DNA of 64,000 nucleotides, taken from positions 1 through 64,000 of the forward strand of contig MBPM02000119.1 in the NCBI GenBank assembly GCA_001695595.3. Reading direction: 5' to 3'. The position numbers and the translations under genes are program-made. The DNA comes from Plasmopara viticola. Taxonomy: Eukaryota; Oomycota; Peronosporomycetes; Peronosporales; Peronosporaceae. This document shows, in pieces, positions 37,572 through 49,372 of the stretch. The notes under the pieces are model-generated. The model was not told where the DNA came from. It searched no databases and saw only the letters and a list, made by a program, of their open reading frames with translations. Within the stretch, counting starts at the first letter, position 1. Every line of letters begins with the position of its first letter.

Positions 37572-38833
37572 ATGATCCCAACGACCATGTGTTCTGCGCA
37601 CAACGTCTCGGCCAAGATCGCAATCGAAAAATTTAACGGCGACAACTTTGCCGCGTGGAATCGCTACATGCGTGGCGTGTTCCTGACCAAGTCGGTATGG
37701 CACGTAGCCAACCGAGAGGTGACTCCGACCTTCGCCGATGCTCGCGCTGCGGACGGGTACGTCAAGACCAGAAACGTCGCTTTCGGACTGATGCTCCTGC
37801 ATATGAAGACCGACTACCATCACGTTGTTGATGACTGCGAGGAAATGTGGGTCGCGTGGCAGCGCATCAAGACGCTCTACGGTGGATCACAGAAGGCTGG
37901 ACGCATCTACTTGAAGCGTCAGCTCTTTAGTATGGAGATGGCGGAAGGCGACAGCGTCATGCACCATTGCAACGAAGTCCTCAACATCAGCGCTAAGCTC
38001 AGCAGCATTGGAGCCAAGATGGAGGATGAAGATGTTGCGATCTGCTTGCTGCGAAGTCTCCCTAAAAGTTACGAGAACGATGTTTTTAACTTGGAGATCA
38101 GCAACGCAGAATTGCGGACGCAAGACGTTGTAAAAGTCCTTACGAATGAGCATATCAAGCGGCAAAGCGCAAAGACTCCGGTGATCAAGACCGAAGATGC
38201 AGCTAAGGCGTTTAGTGCTGAGCGTGACTCTCGCCAATGCACATATCGTGGGAAATTGGGGCATTTTTGTGGAGCGATGCTGGACCAAGCAAAAGGACGG
38301 CAATCGAGGTGCTCGACGCAGCGGCCAAGCTTGTAGACGCGGAGCCAACGACATTTACTATCAACCCAACGAGGACTACGAGTACGACCGTGTCGCGTTT
38401 GCTGTAGTGCTAGAATGTGGACTTTCAACAGGCAAGGATATGCCCGGACGTGGGCGATCGACAGCGGTGCTACGCACCATATCTGCAACAATAAGGCCAA
38501 GTGTGTCGTGCTGAATGAACAGGACGAAGGCGAGCTATCGGTGGCTGACGGTAACAAGGCCGAGATCAAAGGCGTTGGCACCATCATTGAACGAGTGGTT
38601 CTGTCCGACGGTGAAGTACACGATATCAGGATAAGAAACGCGCTATACGTGCCAATGATGAACAAGAATCTGCTATCTGTGTCGCAAATCAACAAGAGTT
38701 AAAAGTTTAAAGTTGTGTTTGATGGCGCACACATGCACATTGCGCGGAAATCCTCGCAACAAGTAGTGGCCACAGCAGATCTCGTGGATGGACTGTATTG
38801 GCTTCGCACGGCACAGCGCTCGGTAAATGCGAC
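37572..38833 (+). pseudogene. C4 gag-protease part (5' piece)
   Basis: The gag starts at 37572 ([15 protein letters not shown]) and is open for 254 codons through the gag core ([18 protein letters not shown]). The zinc knuckle near 38237 has lost its second cysteine (CTYRGKLGH) and a +1 insertion there shifts the frame. The protease follows in another frame near 38456 ([14 protein letters not shown]). A stop at 38701-38703 (NKS, TAA, KFKVVF) breaks it again. It reads QRSVNAT at the C5 insertion point and resumes at 43569 with TRGNSGADLHARM-like sequence. Confidence 0.9.
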
Positions 38834-39172
38834 TGTTGCAGGTGGACAGCTCACCGGTGTCTTATGGGTTCAGTGGGTACACTGTACCACTTGTACCCAT
38901 TAACCGGTTAGACCGAACCGGTCCAATACGATCACACGATGATTAGACGAGTAGGTTGATTGGACGAGTAGGGAATGATTGTGATTAGATGCACTAAGTG
39001 ATAGGATGCACTGCTGCGTGTCTTTAGCAGCAACCAAACTAACTCCGATAAATCAATCACTTCTGAATTTCCATTCAACCCCCAACTTCCTTCCTTCGCC
39101 TCGGCTGTCTCGCTCACGCTTCGGCTGCCTCACCTCCGTCTTTCATCAAGCCCTCAGCTTAGCCTTTCTTCA
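38834..39172 (+). repeat. 5' LTR of C5 (type B)
   Basis: A 339-bp LTR with TG...CA ends. A hairpin-forming TGGGTACA...TGTACCCA pair lies near its start. It does not share the type A U3 or the core found in types C and D. Confidence 0.97.
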
Positions 39173-39186
39173 GGTTATGAGCCCAA
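39173..39186 (+). promoter_or_regulatory. C5 primer-binding site (initiator tRNA-Met anticodon arm)
   Basis: GGTTATGAGCCCAA directly follows the LTR. Its first 13 bases are complementary to TGGGCTCATAACC, the anticodon arm of eukaryotic initiator tRNA-Met. Drosophila copia is known to prime with a 5' half of this tRNA. The gag start codon (39177-39179) is inside the site and pairs with the CAU anticodon. Confidence 0.85.
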
Positions 39187-42100
39187 ATACCATGTCCTCT
39201 GCCCAAGACGTCTCCACCAAGGTCTCCATCGACAAGTTCAACGGCGACAACTACGCCACCTGGAACCGCTACATGCGTGGCGTGTTCCTGACCAAGTCGG
39301 TGTGGAGTGTGGTGAACCGAGAGACGACGCCAAGCTTCACGGACACCCGGGCCAAGGACGAGTACGTCAAAGCGAGCAACATCGCGTTCGGACTGATGTT
39401 ACTCCACATGGACGCGGACTATCACCATGTGCTTGACGACTGCGAGGAAGCCTGGGTCGCGTGGACTCGCTTGCGTACGCTGTACGGTGGGTCGCAGAAG
39501 GCTGGCCGCATCTACTTGAAGCGTCAGCTATTCAGCATGGAGATGACGGAAGGCGGCAATGTACTTCACCATTGCAACGAGGTCCTGAACATCAGCGCCA
39601 AGCTCAGCAGCATCGGCGCCAAGATGGAGGACGAGGATGTGGCGATCTGCTTGTTGCGCAGTCTCCCCAAGAGCTACGAGAATGTCGTGCTCAACTTGGA
39701 GATGAGCAATGCGGAGCTTCGGACGCAAGACGTGGTAAAGGTGCTCACGAACGAGCACATCAAGCGGCAAGGCGAAAAGACTGCGGCGATCAAGGTCGAA
39801 GACGCAGCAAAGGCTTTCAATGCCGAGCGCGAAACTCGTCGCTGCTCTTACTGTGGAAAATTGGGGCACGTCATCGACCAGTGCTGGACCAAGCAGAAGG
39901 ATGAGAATCGAGGAGGTGCACGACGCGGTCGAGGTGGCCGCGGTGCCAACAACATTGAGAGGCGCGACGACGATGACTACGACTACGTCGCGTTTGCGGT
40001 CTCCATGGAGTGTGGAGTGTCGACGGGCAAGAAATTCCAAGGCACATGGGCGATCGACAGTGGTGCGACGCACCACATCTGCAACGACAAGAGTAAGTTT
40101 GTTGACATCAACTTGCGCGATGAAGGCGAGCTCACCGTGGCCAACGGCCACACTGCCAAGATTTTGGGAGTCGGGACTGTTGTGCAGCAAGTTGCCTTGC
40201 CCAACGGCGGAACCCGCGACATTCGCATCGAAAACGCGCTCTACGTTCCAAGCATGAACAAGAACCTGCTGTCTGTACCCCAGATTAATAGTAGTGGTCA
40301 GTTCAAGGTGGTCTTTGATAGTGCAGAAATGCACATCGCGCGTAAGACGTCGCGGAAGATCGTCGCTGCAGCGGACCTGGTCGACGGCCTGTACTGGCTC
40401 CGAGTTCCGCATGCAAGCGCAAACTCCGTGTCCAAGGTGTCGATCAATGGGGTCGATCTCCATGCGCGAATGGGTCACGCTCCGAACAACGTGCTTCGGA
40501 AAATGGTTTCAAGCGGCATGATAACGGGTGCAAAAATGCCCGCGACGTCGAAGAATCCGAGCGGGTGCCGCGGATGCCAACAAGGAAAGATGGTCCAGAA
40601 ACCATTTCCGAGCAATCCGAACAAGCCCAAGTACAAGCCATTCGAGTTTCTTCACTTCGACATTTGTGGGCCCATGGAAGAAGAATCGCTTGGAGGCAGC
40701 AGATATTTGCTGCTGATCACTGATGAAGCCAGCAGTTGCATGACAGGATTCTGCTTGCGTACCAAGTCGGAAAGCGAAGGCTGCTTGCGCAAGTTCATCA
40801 CCAAGGTGGAGCGACAGTTTGATGCCAAGGTGAAATTCGTGCGTCATGATGGAGCCAAGGAATTCGCGACCAACTCGCTCAAGACATTCTACGACGACCA
40901 TGGCATCGACGTCCAGCCAACGGTTCGGTACGCGCACCAGACCAACGCTACCGCGGAACGTGCCAACCGAACCATCGTGACGATCGGCCGCAGCATGCTT
41001 CACTATGCTGGTTTGGACAAAATGTTCTGGGCGGAAGCGGCGATGACGGCAATCTACATCAAGAATCGACTGCCGTCTCCAAAAGTTCCTGGCAAAACGC
41101 CGTTCGAGATCGTGTACAAGTCCAAGCCCAACGTGAAGCACATGCGGATTTTCGGATGCAAGGCCTACGTTTTGACACCGAAGGAGAAGCGACTCAAGTG
41201 GGACCCCAAGGCTCGTGAAGGTATTTTCCTGGGCTATGAAGAACGTTCGAAGGCGTATCGCGTTTATGACATCGAGGCGGGGCAGGTGGTGATATCTCGC
41301 GATGTCACTTTCGACGAATCGACCTTCGACGGCGCCAACGATCGCGACGAAGATGAAGATGTCGATGATGCCGCAGATATTCTGGACGACCTCGACATTT
41401 CAAGCGATCATGGCATGCGAGTCTTCAAGCAGGCGGGGAAGCGGAAAACGCGTTCTGAACCGGACACTCGCGAAAAAATTCGCCGCCCTCGTCGTAATGC
41501 TGGACTGGAAGAAGCAAGCGCACCTGGAAGCGACTCGGACAGTCAAGATCAAGGGCGATCGGCTTCGGCTCAAGAAGAAAAATCGGAAGATAATGAAGAA
41601 GACGACTCAACTCCGCCTATGTTTTGGCGTGCAAGTGCGAATGCTGTGGATGCAAGTGACAGCGCCGAACCGAAGACGTTTCAAGAAGCTGTGAATGGAC
41701 CCGACCAAGTTCAGTGGCGCAAGGCAATTCGCGCGGAACTCAAGTCGATGCGACTACGTGGTGTGTTTCGTGCTGCGAAGTTACCTAACAACCAACGTGC
41801 GGTGGGAACCAAGTGGGTGTTCAAGATCAAGCGCAAAGCCGACGGATCCATCGAGAAGTACAAGGCTCGACTCGTCGCCAAAGGTTTCGTGCAGAAATAT
41901 GGGGTCGACTACACTGAGACGTTTTCGCCGGTGGTCAAGTACGTCACTTTGCGGATGATCATCGCCCTCGCCAAGCACTTCGGATGGCCGCTGGACCAGC
42001 TCGATGTTGTCACAGCTTTCCTGTACGGCTTGATGAAGGAGAAGGTGTTTTGCAGCGTTCCGGAAGGCGTGGAGCTTGACGACGGATTCGACTGCGTGGA

Positions 42101-43217
42101 ACTGCTCAAGGCGATCTACGGTCTCAAGCAAGCTTCTCGAGTGTGGAACGAGACTTTCGATGAGTATGTGCGCTCCATCGAATTTCGAGTCTCAAGCTAT
42201 GACCCGTGCCTGTACATCAAGGTTGTCGACGACGAGTGCGTGCTGATGTTGGTGTACGTGGACGATGTTTTGGTGACCGGAAGTTCGGCGACGTTGATTG
42301 CGGAAGTCAAGCAACAACTCAAGTCACGCTTCGAGATGACCGACAGCGGCAAGTGTTCCTTCATTCTCGGCATCGAAGTGGTCGACAACGCGGATAGCAG
42401 TGTCACTCTGTCCCAAGCTCGCTACATCAACGACATTCTCGAGCGATTTGGCATGGACAAGTGCAAGCCTGCGTCAAGTCCGGTCGATCTCAGCATGAAG
42501 TTAGTTGCAAGTAATGCCTCAACCAAGTTGGACGCGCCATTTCGTGAAGCCGTTGGCGCACTCATGCACCTGATGACTTCGACTCGCCCGGACATTGCTT
42601 TTGCGGTTGGATATGTGTCGCGCTTCATGGAGAATCCCCAAGTCGAGCACTGGATTGCGGTCAAGCGGATCTTTCGTTACCTTCAAGGCACCAAGTCGCA
42701 CGGGATCCGCTTCACGCCAGCCAAAGGTATCGACTTTCGCGGCTACTCCGATGCGGACTGGGCTGGTGACCACAGTGATCGCAAGTCGACTTCGGGTTAC
42801 CTATTTCAAGTTGCCGATGGACCAGTGTCGTGGGGATCCAAGAAGCAGTCAAGTGTGTCTCTCTCCACGAGCGAAGCCGAGTACATCGCACTCAGTTTGG
42901 CGATTCAAGAAGGCAAGTGGGTGCACAACCTTTTGTGCGAGATTTTGACGGCTGCGGGCGAAGACACTCCCGACTTGAAGATCTACGAAGACAATCAGTC
43001 GTGTATCAAAATGACCAAGAACCCCGTGAACCATGGCCGCGCCAAGCACATCGACATCAAGTACCATCACATCCGTGATGAAGTCAAGCGCGGCGAAGTG
43101 ATCGTCGAGTACTGCGAGACTGCGACCATGTTGGCGGACATCTTGACCAAGGGACTCGGCGGACCTCGTCACAAGGACTTGACAACGGCACTTGGCGTTC
43201 ACGCGTGTTCGCATTGA
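39177..43217 (+). CDS. gag-pol: C5 Gag-Pol polyprotein (Ty1/copia, group I)
   Basis: A single 1346-residue frame. I start it at the ATG in the primer-binding site ([12 protein letters not shown]) because every copia copy here starts there; an in-frame ATG at 39006 lies in the LTR. Domains in order: gag core ([18 protein letters not shown], residues 18-40), CCHC zinc knuckle [14 protein letters not shown] (223-236), aspartic protease AIDSGATHH (catalytic D294), pre-integrase zinc region (LHARMGHAP, then [14 protein letters not shown]), integrase core D495, D558 and E594 with the D-35-E spacing, RT ([14 protein letters not shown] from 1027) and RNase H (DADWAGD at 1192, STSEAEY, DNQSC). No stop, frameshift or lost catalytic residue was found. 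It makes the capsid and enzymes for reverse transcription and integration of C5 and could also mobilise defective relatives. Confidence 0.96.
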   Translation: MSPNTMSSAQDVSTKVSIDKFNGDNYATWNRYMRGVFLTKSVWSVVNRETTPSFTDTRAKDEYVKASNIAFGLMLLHMDADYHHVLDDCEEAWVAWTRLRTLYGGSQKAGRIYLKRQLFSMEMTEGGNVLHHCNEVLNISAKLSSIGAKMEDEDVAICLLRSLPKSYENVVLNLEMSNAELRTQDVVKVLTNEHIKRQGEKTAAIKVEDAAKAFNAERETRRCSYCGKLGHVIDQCWTKQKDENRGGARRGRGGRGANNIERRDDDDYDYVAFAVSMECGVSTGKKFQGTWAIDSGATHHICNDKSKFVDINLRDEGELTVANGHTAKILGVGTVVQQVALPNGGTRDIRIENALYVPSMNKNLLSVPQINSSGQFKVVFDSAEMHIARKTSRKIVAAADLVDGLYWLRVPHASANSVSKVSINGVDLHARMGHAPNNVLRKMVSSGMITGAKMPATSKNPSGCRGCQQGKMVQKPFPSNPNKPKYKPFEFLHFDICGPMEEESLGGSRYLLLITDEASSCMTGFCLRTKSESEGCLRKFITKVERQFDAKVKFVRHDGAKEFATNSLKTFYDDHGIDVQPTVRYAHQTNATAERANRTIVTIGRSMLHYAGLDKMFWAEAAMTAIYIKNRLPSPKVPGKTPFEIVYKSKPNVKHMRIFGCKAYVLTPKEKRLKWDPKAREGIFLGYEERSKAYRVYDIEAGQVVISRDVTFDESTFDGANDRDEDEDVDDAADILDDLDISSDHGMRVFKQAGKRKTRSEPDTREKIRRPRRNAGLEEASAPGSDSDSQDQGRSASAQEEKSEDNEEDDSTPPMFWRASANAVDASDSAEPKTFQEAVNGPDQVQWRKAIRAELKSMRLRGVFRAAKLPNNQRAVGTKWVFKIKRKADGSIEKYKARLVAKGFVQKYGVDYTETFSPVVKYVTLRMIIALAKHFGWPLDQLDVVTAFLYGLMKEKVFCSVPEGVELDDGFDCVELLKAIYGLKQASRVWNETFDEYVRSIEFRVSSYDPCLYIKVVDDECVLMLVYVDDVLVTGSSATLIAEVKQQLKSRFEMTDSGKCSFILGIEVVDNADSSVTLSQARYINDILERFGMDKCKPASSPVDLSMKLVASNASTKLDAPFREAVGALMHLMTSTRPDIAFAVGYVSRFMENPQVEHWIAVKRIFRYLQGTKSHGIRFTPAKGIDFRGYSDADWAGDHSDRKSTSGYLFQVADGPVSWGSKKQSSVSLSTSEAEYIALSLAIQEGKWVHNLLCEILTAAGEDTPDLKIYEDNQSCIKMTKNPVNHGRAKHIDIKYHHIRDEVKRGEVIVEYCETATMLADILTKGLGGPRHKDLTTALGVHACSH

Positions 43218-43224
43218 GGGGGCG
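43216..43224 (+). promoter_or_regulatory. C5 polypurine tract
   Basis: GAGGGGGCG lies between the gag-pol stop codon (43215-43217) and the 3' LTR; it would prime plus-strand synthesis. The equivalent in C7 is AAGGGGGAG at 53446-53454. Confidence 0.8.
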
Positions 43225-43563
43225 TGTTGCAGGTGGACAGCTCACCGGTGTCTTATGGGTTCACTGGGTACACTGTACCACTTGTACCCATTAACCGGTT
43301 AGACCGAACCGGTCCAATACGATCACACGATGATTAGACGAGTAGGTTGATTGGACGAGTAGGGAATGATTGTGATTAGATGCACTAAGTGATAGGATGC
43401 ACTGCTGCGTGTCTTTAGCAGCAACCAAACTAACTCCGATAAATCAATCACTTCTGAATTTCCATTCAACCCCCAACTTCCTTCCTTCGCCTCGGCTGTC
43501 TCGCTCACGCTTCGGCTGCCTCACCTCCGTCTTTCATCAAGCCCTCAGCTTAGCCTTTCTTCA
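43225..43563 (+). repeat. 3' LTR of C5 (type B)
   Basis: Identical to the 5' LTR except for one base (43264). It is followed by the second GCGAC and by the interrupted C4 sequence. Confidence 0.97.
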
Positions 43564-43568
43564 GCGAC

Positions 43569-45888
43569 TACACGAGGAAACAGTGGTGCCGACTTGCACG
43601 CACGGATGAGTCGTGCTCCAGTCGACGTGCTTCGCAAGATGGTGACCACCAATATGATCAAGGATGCAAACGTGCCTATCAAGACAAGTGGATCAAGTGC
43701 ATGCCGAGGGTGTCAGCAAGGAAAGATGGTTCAAAAATCATTTCCAAGCAACCGGGACAAGCGCAACTATGACACTTTTGAGCTGCTCCACTTCGACATC
43801 TGTGGGCCCATGGAAATAGATTCTCTCGGCGGGAGTAAGTATCTCTTGCTAATCGTGAATGAAGCTAGCGGGGGCATGAAGGGTTTCTGCCTGCGTGCCA
43901 AGTCTGAGAGTGAGGACTGTGTCAAAAGTACATCTTGATGGTGCAGACACACTTCGGCAAGAAGGTCAAGTTTGTACGACACGACGGAGCCCGCGAGTTT
44001 GCAACTAGCTCGCTCCAAGTTTTCGACGAAGATGAAGGTATCGAGCAGCAAACCACGGTGCCATTCGCACATCAGACCAACGGCACAGCAGAGCGCGCCA
44101 TCCGGACCATCGTCACAATCGGCCGTAGCGTATTAGACCATGCCAAGTTGGACAAGTGTTTTTAGGTTGAAGCTGCTATGGTGGCCATCAACATCAAGAA
44201 TCGCCTTCCGTCGCCCAAGATCAACGACAAGATTCCTTTTGAGATCGTGCACAAGTTCAAGCCAAGCGTCAAACATATGCGCGTTTTTGGGTGCCGGACT
44301 TACGTTCTCACTCCAAAACAAAAGCGGCTAAAGTGGGACCCCAAGGTTCGTGCAGGGATCTTCGTGGGTTACGAAGAGGTTTCCAAGGCTTGTAGTGAAT
44401 TTGATATTGAGGCTGGACAAGTGGTGATTTATCGCGATGTCACCTTCGACGAATCAAGTTTCGGCATCTTGAGTAGGAGTAGTGGTGATCATGAAGATGA
44501 CGACGATGATTTCGACCTCGACTCGCTAAGCATCAGTGATCTGGATGCAGCTCACCCAATGATCTTCAAGTTGGCGGGAAAGCGCAAGGAGCGTACAAGT
44601 GTGACATATACTGATCGCAACTCGACAAGCACCAACAATGAGCATCACGGAGCTGGACTTGAAAAAGGAAGTGCTTCTGAAGGGTCAAACGAACGTCGAG
44701 CCAAGCGCAGATCAGTCGAGCGGACATCACGTTTTCCCGCGGATAAAGAAAAGAAAGCCACATCGGGTGATGACTCTACTCCTCCTGTCTTTTGGCGAGC
44801 AAGTGCAAACGCGGTCGAAGCCGGCAATCTGTCAGAGCCAATGACATTTCAAGATGCTGTTAGCGGGCCTGACCAAGTTCACTGGCGCAAGGCGATCCAT
44901 GCAGAACTGGACTCGTTGCACCTTCGTGATGTGTTTCGACCAGCTAAACTACCCACCGGATAGCAAGCCATTGGAACCAAGTGGGTGTTCAAGATTAAGC
45001 GCAAGGCCGACGGATCCATCGAGAAGTACAAGGCGCGTCTCGTGGCTAAAGGATTCAAGCAAAAATACGGCATCGATTATACAAAAACGTTCTCGCACAT
45101 TGTCAAGTATGTGACATTGCGAATGGTGATCAGCTTGACCAAGTACTTTAGGTGGCCTCTAGATCAATTTGATGTGGTAACGGCGTTCCTGTACGGCGTA
45201 ATGAAAGAAGTCGTGTATTGTGTGGTGCCCGAAGGAATGGAGCTCGACGGTGACTACAATTGTTTGAAGTTGGTGAAGGCGATTTACGGCCTGAAACAAG
45301 CTTCGCGCGTATGGAAGGAGACGTTCGACGAGTTTGTATGCTCGATCGGTCTCCAAGTGTCCCAATTCGACCCATGTCTCTACGTCAAAGTTACAGACGG
45401 CAAGTGTGTATTTTTGCTGGTGTACGTCGATGATGTGCTAATTACCGGCAGCTCAAGTGAACTTATCGCGCAGACCAAAAGGGACTTAAAGACGCGCTTT
45501 GAGATGACGGACAGCGGCAAGTGCGCGTTTGATTTGGGCATCGAGCTGGTGGACAACGCTGACGGCAGTTTGACTCTGTCTCAGCGACGTTACGTGGATG
45601 ACATTCTCGAGCGTTTTAGTATAGATGACTGTAAGGCTGTGATAAGTCCAACGGACATAAGTTTACGACTTGTTTCGAGCAACGCAACATCCAAAGTTAA
45701 TGCTCCATTTCGTGAAGCAGTGGGTGCTCTCATGCACTTGGCGACCGCGACACGTCCAGACATTGCTTTCGATGTTGGCTACGTCTCGCGCTTCATGGCA
45801 AACCCACAAGCCGAGCATTGGATCGCAGTTAAGCACATTTTACACTATCTGCAAGAATTCAAGTCGCACGGTCTTGCTTCAAGCAAAG
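43569..45888 (+). pseudogene. C4 integrase-RT-RNase H part (3' piece)
   Basis: Continues C4 after C5. Recognisable parts are the pre-integrase zinc region ([14 protein letters not shown] near 43701), the integrase core ([29 protein letters not shown]), RT ([20 protein letters not shown] near 45000; YVDDVLI near 45424) and the RNase H approach ([14 protein letters not shown]). A 1-nt deletion near 43926, a TAG at about 44163 (CF, stop, VEAAM) and another TAG near 44962 (PTG, stop, QAIGTKW) break it. At LQEFKSHGLA near 45885 it joins the LTR of C6. Confidence 0.9.
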
Positions 45889-46017
45889 GAACAAATGAAT
45901 ACACTCACTTTGAAATCTACTTTCATCCTTACAAGTGTCTTCGCTCGGTTCTCCCTCGCGCAGACTCTTCACTACCCGCCTCAACTCTTTGCCTTCGCTC
46001 CGCTCACCTTTCTAACA
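45889..46017 (+). repeat. Truncated 5' LTR of C6
   Basis: Only the last 129 bp remain. AAAGGAACAAATGAATACACTC and ACAAGTGTCTTCGCTCGG align with the end of the C7 and C4 LTRs, and the LTR ends TCTAACA before the primer-binding site GGTTATGAGCCCA. Its upstream part was lost where C4 RNase H was joined. Confidence 0.8.
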
Positions 46018-46021
46018 GGTT

Positions 46022-49008
46022 ATGAGCCCAACCATGACCTCGGTGCATGACGTCTCGGCCAAGGTCGCAATCGACAAATTCAACGGCGACAACTATGCAA
46101 CGTGGAACCGCTATATGCGTGGCGTGTTTCTTACCAAGGCTGTGTGGCATGTTGTCAACCGCGAGGTGACTCTAACGTTTGTTGACCCTCGTGCATCGGA
46201 CATATATGTCAGGACAAGCAACATTGCTTTTGGACTGATGCTGCTCCATATGGATGCGGACTATCATCACGTCGTTGACGACTGCGAGGAAGCGTGGGTT
46301 GCGTGGGCGCGTGTTATGACGCTGTACGGCGCTTCGCAAAAGGCTGGTCGCATCTACTTGAAGCGACAACTCTTCAGCATGGAGATGGCCGAAGGTGATA
46401 ATGTCTTGCATCACTGCAATGAAGTCCTCAATATCAGCGCAAAGCTTTCCAGTATCGGCGCGAAAATGGAGGACGAAGACGTTGCAATCTGCCTTTTGCG
46501 AAGTCTACCCAAGAGCTATGAGAATGTCGTGCTCAACTTGGAGATTAGCAATGCAGAGTTGAGGACTCAGGATGTGGTTAAAGTGCTGACAAACGAGCAC
46601 ATTAAGCGTCAAGGGTCGAAAACTACGACAGTTAAGACTGAGCAAGTGGCAAAAGCGTTTAGTACGGAGCGAGAATATTGCCAGTGCGCATACTGCGGAA
46701 AATTGGGGCATTCGGCGGAGCGATGCTGGACCAAGCAGAAGGATGAGAATCGAAATGCTCGACGCGGCGGCCAAGCTCGTGGACGCGGAGCAAACAATGT
46801 TCACTATAGACCCAGCGAACAATACGACTACGACCGTGTTGCGTTCGCGGTCTCGCTGGAGTGTGGACTTTCAACAACGGAAAATGTGCCTAATTAATTA
46901 GGTGGAAAGAATGGCGTGATCAGTGGACCATTGCCGCGGGTGTCAGAGTCGCGCACGATTATCTTTGGTGCTGATGTGAACCACTGACAGTGGTGCAACG
47001 CATCATATATGCAACAACAAGGACAAATTTGCAAGACGCGAAGAGCACAACTTTGGCGAACTCTCGGTCGCTGACGGAAACAAAACTGCAATCAAGGGTG
47101 TCGGGACCATCATTGAGCGCGTGGTCTTGCCCGATGGTATTGAGTCCGACATTGAAATCAAGGACGTTTTGTTCGTGCCAGCGATATCAAGAATTTGCTT
47201 TCGGTGCCAGAGATCAACAAGAGTGGCAAGTTTCAGGTGGTGTTTGATGGCCCACGCATGGACATTGCGTGCAAAGTCTCACACCAAGTTGTGGCTACAG
47301 CAGACCTTGTGGATGGACTCTACTGGCTTCGTACTCCCCAGTATATAGCGAATTCGGCGGTACGAGGTCAAAACACCAATCTGCATGCAAGAGTGGGTCA
47401 CGCTTCAATCGACGTGCTTTGCAAGATGGTCAATGGCGGAATGATCAAGGACGCAGATGTGCCACTGGGTTTAAGTGATCAAGGCATGTGTCGAGGGTGT
47501 CAGTTAGGGAAGATGGTTCAAAATCCATTTCCTTGCACTCAAGACAAGCGTCAATATGACACATCTGAGCTTCTCCACTTCGACATATGCGGTCTCATGG
47601 AACAAGACTCTTTGGGTGGAAGCAGGTACTTGCTCCTCATTGTCGACGAAGCCAGTGGATGCAGGTAGGGCTTTTGCGTAAAAAAAGGGCCAAATCTGAA
47701 TCCGAAGAATGTCTCACAAGCTACATCCTCAAAGTTCAAACGCAATTCGGCAAGCAAGCCAAGTTTGTGAGACATGATGGGGCGCGAGAATTCGCAACAA
47801 ATTCGGTCAAGATCTTCTATGGCGATCAAGGTATTGAGCAGCAAGTCACGGTTCCATACGCGCATCAAACAAATGGGACAGCTGAGCGGGCCATCAGAAC
47901 TATCGTTACGATTGTCCGCGCTTTACTGCATTATGCAAAACTTGACAAGTGCTTTTGGGGTGAAGCGGCAATGACGGCAATTTATATCAAAAATCGACTG
48001 CCTTCACCCAAGATTGCAAGCAAAACCCCGTTTAAAATTGTGTACAAGTCCAAGCCAAGTGTAAAGAACCTGCGTGTATTCGGCTGCCGAACATTTACAC
48101 TCACACCAAAAGAAAAGCGACTCAAGTGGGATCCAAAAGCTCGCGCCGGCATTTTTATGGGTTATCAAGAGTCATCGAAGGTTCATCGTATTTTTGACAT
48201 TGAGGCAGGACAAATTATTGTCAGTCGCGACGTCAATTTCGATGAAACAAGACTTGATTTCGCGTCCACGTGGCCACCAGCTCCTGGCAGTGATGACGAT
48301 GACACTAGTCTTGATCCGCTTACCATCGATGACAACGACGCAAGAACTGATCAGGCGCATGTGACACAAACAATGATTCAGCTCTTCCACGCTACGAGTA
48401 TCACGAGAATGAACTTGAGGAATCAAGTGCGCCTGCAAGTCTTGACGAGCGACGAGCCAAACGTAGATCGGTCGAGCGCATGACCGGTAATCAAGAAAGT
48501 GAAGAAGAAAAGAGCGACACAAACGATCATTCGGTGCCACGTGATTTTTGGTATGCAAGCGCTAATGCAGTCGAAGCTACCGACCTTTCTGAACCTTCAA
48601 GTTATCAAGATGCGGTTAGCGGACCAGATCGAGTACATTGGCAAAAAGTAGTGCATGCCGAATTATATTCGAAGCGAATTCGCAATGTATTTCGAGCGGC
48701 CAAACTTCCAGCAGGACAACATGCTAATGAAACTAAGTGGGTTTTCAAGATCAAGCGCAAAGCCGACGGATCAATTTGAAAGTATAAGGCGCGTCTCGTC
48801 GCAAAAGGATTCAAGCAGCAATACGGCATTGACTACACGGAAAAGTCCTCGCCTGTGGTCAAGTACGTCACACTGCGTATGGTGATCAGTTTGACAAAGT
48901 ATCTTGGAGCCCCTCCCCTTGACCAGCTTGATGTTGTTTCGGCATTTCTCTACGGTGTAATGAAAGAAGTTGTTTACTGTGTGGTACCAGAGGGAGTGGA
49001 GATCGAAG
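46022..49008 (+). pseudogene. C6 gag-pol pseudogene (5' piece, gag to RT)
   Basis: The gag is open from 46022 for 291 codons ([14 protein letters not shown]; zinc knuckle [14 protein letters not shown] near 46684) and stops at 46895-46897 inside a foreign 93-bp stretch (46892-46984) that replaces the residues before the protease [11 protein letters not shown]. Beyond it the frame breaks again near 47190 (VPAISRI), at 47665 (SGCR, stop), near 48360 and at 48777 (KADGSI, TGA). Integrase ([27 protein letters not shown], with the zinc residues CRGCQLGKM) and RT are otherwise well conserved. It is cut by C7 at residue EIE of the RT. Confidence 0.9.
46892..46984 (+). other. Foreign filler insertion in C6 gag-protease junction
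   Basis: About 93 bp with no match to the other group I copies replace roughly 13 bp between the gag end (ENVP) and the protease (DSGATHH). It begins AATTAATTAGG. No target duplication is evident, so it may be a repair insertion. Confidence 0.6.
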
Positions 49009-49359
49009 TATTGAAGGTAACCGGTTTCCCTCCGTTTAATTCCGGTTTTCAAGGCTGTCCAATACGAGCGGCTGTCCAACGGTTCAAACATACAAAGATG
49101 ACGCCATGGACAGACACACGGACAGGCGCACTCAGGATGATTGCGCCCGGATGGGAAGATGATTGCGCCCAGATGGTAAGCTCTTTTGATTGGCTTAGAT
49201 AATTGAATGGCTTAGATGTAGCAAGGAGTTGTGAACTAAGGACCAAATTAATAAACTCACTTTAAAATCTTCTTTCTTCTACTCAAGTGTCTTCGCTCCG
49301 GTTTTCCTCCGCGCAGACTCTTCGGTTTTTCTCCTTCGTCCTCTTCAGCTCATTCAACA
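49009..49359 (+). repeat. 5' LTR of C7 (type C)
   Basis: 351 bp from TATTGAAGG to TTCAACA. Its middle part (TTGCGCCCGGATGG, GATTGGCTTAGATAA, GTTGTGAACTAAGGACC) is shared with group II LTRs of type D, and its end is shared with type A. Confidence 0.93.
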
Positions 49360-49372
49360 GGTTATGAGCCCA
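49360..49372 (+). promoter_or_regulatory. C7 primer-binding site
   Basis: GGTTATGAGCCCA follows the LTR and is identical to that of C5; the gag ATG is at 49364 within it. Confidence 0.85.

Larger units (their letters stand above)
38834..43563 (+). mobile_element. C5: complete, apparently intact Ty1/copia element, 4730 bp
   Basis: Two 339-bp LTRs (38834-39172 and 43225-43563) flank a primer-binding site, one unbroken gag-pol frame and a polypurine tract. The LTRs begin TGTTGCAGG and end CTTTCTTCA and differ at one position (G at 38873, C at 43264). The 5-bp direct repeat GCGAC occurs at 38829-38833 and 43564-43568. Removing the element rejoins the C4 pol frame. All features expected of an autonomous element are present, so it is likely recent and possibly still active, though activity is not shown. 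Confidence 0.97.
37319..45888 (+). mobile_element. C4: group I copia element, host of the C5 insertion
   Basis: C4 runs 37319-38833 and resumes at 43569 after the intact C5 element and its GCGAC duplication. It has a 5' LTR of type A, gag, protease, integrase and RT, but stops in RNase H at about 45888, where it is fused to the truncated LTR of C6. Its own length without C5 is about 3.8 kb. Stops and frameshifts make it non-functional, and it is older than C5. Confidence 0.9.

Noticed and set aside
39006..39176. Upstream in-frame ATG at 39006 as the C5 start
   Set aside because: It lies inside the 5' LTR; the ATG at 39177 in the primer-binding site is conserved in all copies.
39528..40478. 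316-codon frame on the minus strand of C5
   Set aside because: It is the antisense shadow of gag-pol; similar antisense frames occur opposite the other copia genes.
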